A DNA stretch of 64,000 bases from Ziziphus jujuba (Eukaryota > Streptophyta > Magnoliopsida > Rosales > Rhamnaceae). Both the position numbers and the translations under genes were made by a program. Shown one piece after another: positions 58,521 through 64,000 of this stretch. The notes under the pieces are model-generated. The model was not told where the DNA came from. It did not search any database and saw only the letters and a list, made by a program, of their open reading frames with translations. Location of the stretch: the NCBI RefSeq assembly GCF_031755915.1, contig NC_083388.1, positions 13,714,501 through 13,778,500 of the forward strand. The letters are read 5' to 3'. How positions within the stretch are numbered: position 1 is the first letter of the stretch; each line of letters begins with the position of its first letter.

Positions 58521-60415
58521 ATGTGCTTTAAATGTCAAGGCAGGGGTCATATTGCCGGTCAATGTCCTAATAAAAGGGCCATGGTGATTCGGGAAAGTGG
58601 AGACATTGAAACTGAAGAAGAAAAGTCGGACAATGAATCCATGCCACCATTGGAGGACGTTGGTGATGAAGATGAAGAAGATTACAAGTATCCAGTTGGA
58701 GGGGACTTGTCAATGGTTGCTAGAAGAGCTTTAACTGTGTATAAAGATGAGAAGGAAGTGCAACGAGAGAACATCTTTCATACTAGGTGCAAAGTCAAGG
58801 ATAAGGTATGTAGTATAATTATTGATGGAGGAAGTTGCACTAATGTTGCTAGTCTTACTATGGTTGAAAAGATAGGTTTACCCACTATGAAGCATCTAGA
58901 ACCATATAAGCTATAATGGCTTAATGATTGTGGAGAGTTGAAGGTGAATAGGCAAGTGAATATTGCATTCTTTATTGATGATTATGAAGATGAGGTTATT
59001 TATGATGTGGTACCAATGCAAGCTGGTCATTTGCTTTTAGGACGTTCGTGGCAATTTGATAGAGATACTAATCATCATGGTTAAACTAATAAGGTTGTCT
59101 TCAATTTCAAGGGTAAACGAGTGGTGCTTATGCCGATGACTCCTAAACAAGTTTTTGATGATCAATTGGCTTTACAAAGGCGGAGAGAAGCTGAACAACA
59201 ACACAATCAAACTGTATCCAACCACCAAGAGAAGAAAAAAAAATGGTGAGGATGAGAGTGTGAGTGAAAAAGAAAAGAAAAAGAGTGGAAAGAAAAAAGA
59301 GAGTTTTTTATGCAAAACAGAGTGAGATGAAGAAGCTTTTTTGTTGTAGAAAGCCTATGATTGTAATGATGTACAAAGAAGCATATATGAATCATTTAAA
59401 TAACCCTGATGAATCTATTTTGCCTAGTTCTATTGTTTCTCTTTTGCCGCAATTCGATGATGTCTTTCCCAAGGAGATTCCAAATGGGTTACCACTGAAT
59501 AGAGGGATTGAACATCAAATTGATTTGGTTCCAGGATCAACAATTCCAAATCGGTCGGCTTATAGGAGTAATCCAAAGGAGACAAAGGAACTTTAAAGGC
59601 AGGTAAATAAATTGCTTGAAAAGGGGTACGTTAGAGAGAGCATGAGTCCATGTGCTCTACCTGTGTTATTAGTCCCTAAGAAAGATGGAACATGGAGAAT
59701 ATGTGTAGATTGTAGGGCTATTAATAATATAACTGTCAAATATCATCACCCTATTCATAGGTTAGATGATATGCTTGATGAATTGTATGGTGCATGCATG
59801 TTTTCAGAAATTGATCTTAGGAGGGGTTATCATCAAATGCTCATGAAGGAAGGTGATAAATGGAAAACAGCATTTAAAACAAAGCATGGTTTGTATGAGT
59901 GGTTGGTTATGCCATTTGGATTAACTAATGCACCTAGCACTTTCATGAGATTAATGAAGCATGTCATGCATCCATTTATGGGGAAATTTATGGTTGTTGA
60001 TTTTGATGATATTCTTGTATATAGTATAAATTTAGGTAAGCATGTAGAGCATCTTAGGATAATTTTAGGAGTGCTTAGGAAGGAAAGATTCTTTGCTAAC
60101 CTTAAGAAGTGTGATTTTTGCAAAGATGAACTTGTATTTCTAGAATTTGTTGTGAAAGTGTTTGACCCAGGAGATTGGGTTCGGTTGCAGATAAGGAAGT
60201 CGAGGTTTCCAAAACAGGGAAAGTCTAAACTCATGCCGCATGGAGATGGTCCATTCCAAATATTGGAGAGACCTAATGACAATGCCTTCAAGTTGGATCT
60301 TCTAGGTGAGTATAATGTGAGTGCTACTTTTAATGTCGCTGATGTATCTCCTTTTTGTGCAGGTGACGATTTAGGACAAATCCTTTTCCAGAGCAGGGGA
60401 ATGATGAGGACATGA
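58521..60415 (+). pseudogene. Element C protease-RT fused to the integrase C-terminal domain
   Basis: Zinc knuckle CFKCQGRGHIAGQC is intact. Protease shows IIDGGSCTN (DGG for DSG), LLLGRSWQFDRDTNHHG and stops near 58914 and 59084. An A-run indel near 59237 shifts the frame. RT runs from 59400, with a stop at 59594, to about 60145, and its core is a 267-codon open stretch: [35 protein letters not shown] and FDDILVYS with both catalytic aspartates. At 60146-60160 VFLEFVV passes into [19 protein letters not shown] and [19 protein letters not shown], the integrase C-terminal domain. A missing base near 60370 shifts the last residues. No RNase H or integrase core is present. Confidence 0.87.
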
Positions 60416-61286
60416 CCAAGAGCCCTTCAAGATGGAGCCCAGATCCAGTTCAAATGTCTACAGGACCCATAACCTGAGCACGAGCAAAGAGATTGAAAGA
60501 GGCACTAAATGGTTTAATCTAGGAGGTATTTACAACCCAAGGAAGCAAGTTCATTAGTAAAGATGAACTAAACTTGGTCCATATGATTGGGATGGTGGAT
60601 GCCAACGTGAAAGAGAGTTTAACGCATGGACTTCTACAACATGGTGATGTGGCATCATATGGTGACATGACATCCAACTAAGCTTAGCCAAATTTTATAA
60701 TTAGGAAAATATTAATTTGATTGGATTTTGGCATGTTGCCTATTTACTTTCCTAATTTAGTTTTTATTAGGGTTTTAAATTACTTTTCTAATTTTATTAG
60801 AGTTGAATTGGCCAAAAAATTAAAGGCCATTCAAATTAGAAAACTAGGAGCCAAATTAGGTTTCTTAAACCTAACCACATTAGGTTTCCTAAACCTATCA
60901 AAATTAGGTTTCCTAAACCTAATTTTCGTCCATTATTATTCCACCTTTACTTTTAGCAAATTTAGAAAATCTTTGTAATTTATTTTGCCTATTTAAAGGC
61001 ATATAAGTCATGAATAAAAAGGAGATTACAATTTTGATTCAAAGTGAGAGTAATTCTCTTGGTTCTTTAAGAACTATATTGAACTTTTTCAAGCTTTGTT
61101 TGTGGAGTTCAAATTCGACTTATCAATAGGTTATTCCGCATTCTATTGTGGTGTCTTCACTATACCAAGGTTCTTACCTCAAATATAGGTAACGGTTTAA
61201 GGTCTTCCATTGATAACTTGTAATTAGACGGTCCTAATTCAATCTTTGTTACGGGTTCAGAGGCAGGTCGCTCTAGGTTCGTATCA
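60402..61286 (+). repeat. 3' LTR of element C (885 bp)
   Basis: It starts TGATGAGGACATGACC and ends GGTTCGTATCA. It has three U3 repeat units (60856-60930), one fewer than the element's own 5' LTR. Confidence 0.9.
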
Positions 61287-62063
61287 AAATAGGCCAATAA
61301 GAAAATACCAATGATGTGGCTGAGTTTTTGGTATCTTTCCTACTCTAATGTGTATTAGTTAATTCCTTAGTTTTTAGTGAGGAATTAATTAATTTACAAT
61401 CACAAACATTAAATGTTGACCTTCCTAAATTAATTTTTCCAGAAAATAAATAAATAAAAACCAAAAATAAAAAATATTTCCTAAAACAAAAGGCAAATTT
61501 CAGACTTAGAAAGTATTTGACCAGCTTTCCAAATAAGCTGTGTTTGTCCAATCACCAGCTACTTTAAGCTCCAAATCGGATCCAATATATCCAGTAGGAT
61601 TACAACTAATCCCCACATGTTGCCATAGATTGTATCAAAGCTTGCTTGGATTGCAAGAAAAATCCTTCCTAGCACTTAAATAAGCAAAACTGGCCCTGTT
61701 GAAGCTTGTGTGCCTTCATACATGCTTGAACACCCTTGTCACTACTTTGACATGATTTTGTGACTTCTTAGAAAGATCAAGCACATTCATAAACTTACAA
61801 ACTCGTCCCTTGCTGCCTAGAGTCCTAAAATGCATTAAAATAGCTTTTTGGATCCATTTCTGCCTTCAAAATTTATATGCCATAACGAGCTTAGAATCTT
61901 CCAGTATCATGCCTTACTGAGATTTAACTACTCCTTGTATGAAACTCACAAGATTTCCCTTAAATCTCTTAGCTTGTGCCCTTGTAATTGGCCATATCTT
62001 CAGTTGCACAGGATCATCAAACTAGCATGTAGTTATTGGTATGGGTATGGGCGGGTTTTCATC
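61287..62063 (-). repeat. Truncated LTR of an A-like subfamily (element G)
   Basis: On the minus strand it starts TGATGAAAACCCGCCC after a purine tract (AAGAGGAGGGGAA, plus 62064-62076). It contains PITRAQAKRFKGNLVSFIQG-like coding near 61960 and matches element A's LTR in outline (GATTTGGAGCTTAAA, CAACATGTGGGG). It breaks at 61287 against element C. Confidence 0.65.
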
Positions 62064-62460
62064 ATTCCCCTCCTCTTGAAAGTGATTTGCACTTAAATTG
62101 AGGTCATCACCTCTAGTAAAAAGGAGCAATAAGGATGTGAAGGAATAGGTAGCGGCATGTACAAGCCATGCAGTCTTAGCTTAGATTTTGACTTTCTACA
62201 CATGAGACACCTCTCATAAATTCTCTCCACATCTCTCCTCATATTCGGCCAATAGAAATGTTCTTAAATATGGACAAAGTTTTTGCTACACCAAAGTGTC
62301 CCATTAAGCCCCCATTGTGACCGTCCCTAATTAACAATTCTTTAATGCTACAACAAGGCACACAAAGTTGACTTTCCCGAAACAAATACCCATCAAATAT
62401 ATAGAATTTATTATAACCATGTTTTGTTGAAAAGATGGTAATCTTGCCACCTTGTGCAAA
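62064..62460 (-). pseudogene. Element G internal remnant: integrase zinc-binding fragment
   Basis: On the minus strand this is a degraded match to the RNase H-to-integrase linker and zinc-binding domain, with GHFGVAKT-like and HFYWPNMRRDVERIYERC-like pieces, between about 62420 and 62150. It lies unusually close to the LTR, so most of the integrase is deleted here too, but at a different place from elements A, B and C. Confidence 0.6.
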
Positions 62461-62858
62461 CCAAAATCCACCAAGGTTTGCACTCTCTTTCTTTGAAATA
62501 TTTTGTTAAATGACCTAATGCAATATTTATGTTTATGTTTTATGTTCCTTTTAATGTCTTTTGAATACCTAAGTTTTATTGTATTTAGCTTAGGAATTGT
62601 CTTTTTGTTGGGTATTGATTTTATTTTCTAAAATGGCTATGTGCTAGAAACAGTTTTTTCAGCAACATAGGTCCATTGTTGGGGCTGGCGTTCTCTGAGC
62701 TTTTAGAATGAGTTTATGATTTTTGGATTGTTGTAGTAGACATGTAAATGAAAATATACAAAAAAGAATGACTCAAAAAAGCCTTGGTACGCCCAAGATA
62801 TGCAGGTTGCAAGTTGGCATAACTGCTGCGATTTCCAGCAGTTACGGCCCACGGGTTT
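62461..62858. other. Unassigned sequence left of element F
   Basis: About 400 bp with no recognised coding region or repeat. It includes a short GC-richer patch near 62820-62855 next to the LTR. Confidence 0.35.
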
Positions 62859-63781
62859 TGATACGAACCTAGAGCGACCTGCCTCTAAACCCGTAACAAA
62901 GATTGAATTAGGACTGTCTAATTATAAGTTATCAATGGAAGACCTCGACACCGTTACCTATATTTGAGGTAAGAACCTTCGTATAGTGAAGACGCCATAA
63001 TAGGGTACGGAATAACCTATTAATAAGTCGAATTTGAACTCCACAAACAAAGCTTGAAAAAGTTCGATATAGTTCTTAGAGAACCAAGAGAATCACTCTC
63101 ACTTTAAATCAAAATTGTAATCTCCTCTTTATTCATGACTTATGTGCCTTTAAATAGGCAAAATAAATTACAAAGCTTTCCTAAATTTGCTAAAAGTAAA
63201 GGTGGAATAATAATGGACAAAAATTAGGTTTAGGAAATCTAATTTTGATAGGTTTAGGAAGCCTAATGTGATTAGATTTAGGAAACCTTATTTGATTAGG
63301 TTTAGGAAACCTAATTTATCTCCTAGTTTCCTAATTTGAATGGCATTTAATTCTTTGACCAATTCAAATATAATAAAATTAGAAAAGTAATTTAAAAACC
63401 TAATAAAAACTAAATTAGGAAAGTAAATAGGAAACATGCCAAGATCCAATCAAAACATAAATAAAAATTAATATTTTCCTAATTATAAAATTTGGCCAAG
63501 CTTAGTTGGATGTCATGTCACCATATGATGCCACATCACCATGTTATAGAAGTCCATGCGTTAAACTCTCTTCCACGTTGGCATCCACCATCCCAATCAT
63601 ATGGACCAATTTTAGTTCATCTTCACTAATGAACTTGCTTCCTTGGGTTGTAAACACCTCCTAGATTAAACCATTTAGTGCCTCTTTCAATCTCTTTGCT
63701 CGTGCTCGGGTTATGGGTCCTGTCGACATTTGAAGTGGATCTAGGCTCCATCTTGAAGGGCTCTTGTTCATGTCCTCATCA
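62859..63781 (-). repeat. 3' LTR of element F (G1 family, 923 bp)
   Basis: It starts TGATACGAACC and ends CCTCATCA on the plus strand. It has four U3 repeat units (63224-63320) and the LTR-encoded GPITRARAKRL tail on the minus strand near 63690. It is followed on the right by the element's internal region. Confidence 0.88.
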
Positions 63782-64000
63782 TTCCCCTTCTCTTAAAAAG
63801 GATTTGTCCTCAAATCGTCACCTGCACAAAAAGGAGATAAATCAATGACATTAAAAGTAGCACTTACAGGAAGATCTGATTTGTAAGTGTTGTCATTAAT
63901 CTGTGCCAGAACTTGAAAAGGTCCATCCCCATGTGACATAAACTTCGAATTTTGTAGCTCCGGAAACCTCTCCTTTCTTAAGTGCAACCAAACCCAATCT
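63782..64000 (-). pseudogene. Element F integrase C-terminal domain, cut by the right edge
   Basis: The minus strand reads [59 protein letters not shown]. It matches element B most closely (PELQNSKFMS). About five residues are missing between KSDLP and VSATF (GEYN region). The window ends before the point that would show whether element F carries the deletion. Confidence 0.82.

Larger units (their letters stand above)
55710..61286 (+). mobile_element. Element C: G1-family element with both LTRs, PBS and the shared pol deletion
   Basis: This is the most complete plus-strand copy: 5' LTR (55710-56631), PBS, ~840-bp leader, gag, protease, RT, integrase C-terminus and 3' LTR (60402-61286). RNase H and the integrase zinc-binding and catalytic domains are missing, with the RT/integrase junction at 60146-60160. 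The flanks (GTTAA and AAATA) do not form a TSD. The left neighbour (a 1.7-kb LTR) and the right neighbour (an A-like LTR) are both broken at the element's ends, which suggests recombination rather than a simple insertion. Confidence 0.87.

Noticed and set aside
61848..62096. 82-codon plus-strand open frame
   Set aside because: It is antisense to the LTR-encoded tail and LTR of the minus-strand element G.
1..64000. CRISPR arrays, bacterial operons, rRNA or tRNA genes
   Set aside because: No spaced short direct repeats, Shine-Dalgarno patterns or cloverleaf-type sequences were seen. The tRNA-like matches are primer binding sites.

Overview
The window looks like nuclear DNA from a flowering plant, most likely a eudicot. 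It is AT-rich, has GT-AG introns, and is packed with Ty1/Copia and Ty3/Gypsy LTR retrotransposons, many using a PBS that matches plant initiator tRNA-Met (TGGTATCA...). I cannot name the species. I see only two apparently functional host genes, lying tail to tail in the middle: a NAC-domain transcription factor (+, three exons, 28839-31049) and an SYP7-type Qc-SNARE (-, eight exons, 32714-34490).

Left part (1-21.3 kb): the 5' half of a Copia element on the minus strand with an 852-codon reading frame free of stops that runs off the left edge; an AT-rich spacer with a ~0.45 kb tandem duplication; one end of a CACTA-type DNA transposon; and a decayed Tekay/Del-like Gypsy element (-) of ~11 kb. 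The Gypsy element has been hit twice: by a 250-bp palindrome built from TRIM-like LTR sequence (TSD GTGAG), and by a 5.7-kb LTR element 'A' (TSD CTTTC). A short MITE-like repeat and an internally deleted Copia element follow. From 21.3 to 28.7 kb I see only AT-rich spacer.

Right part (35-64 kb): a nest of Gypsy elements of one family, called G1 here, with ~0.9-kb LTRs of the form TGATGAGG...TTCGTATCA. An old plus-strand pol (H) was split by a minus-strand element E (TSD GTTTG). E's 5' LTR was then split by plus-strand element B (TSD TTAGG). Downstream lie more integrase fragments, an LTR of the A family, three copies (two inverted) of a 1.7-kb LTR with an Athila/Tat-like 3' internal region, a complete-ended G1 element C, and pieces of two more minus-strand elements (G and F).

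The observation I rate highest is that elements A, B and C all carry the same internal deletion. It fuses the end of reverse transcriptase straight to the integrase C-terminal domain and removes RNase H and the integrase zinc-binding and catalytic domains. E keeps the undeleted order. A has clearly different LTRs from B and C, and A and B have separate TSDs, so the junction looks inherited and amplified: a non-autonomous lineage. In these elements the polyprotein C-terminus also reads on into the LTR, and a GPITRA-x-A peptide is recognisable in three otherwise different LTR types.
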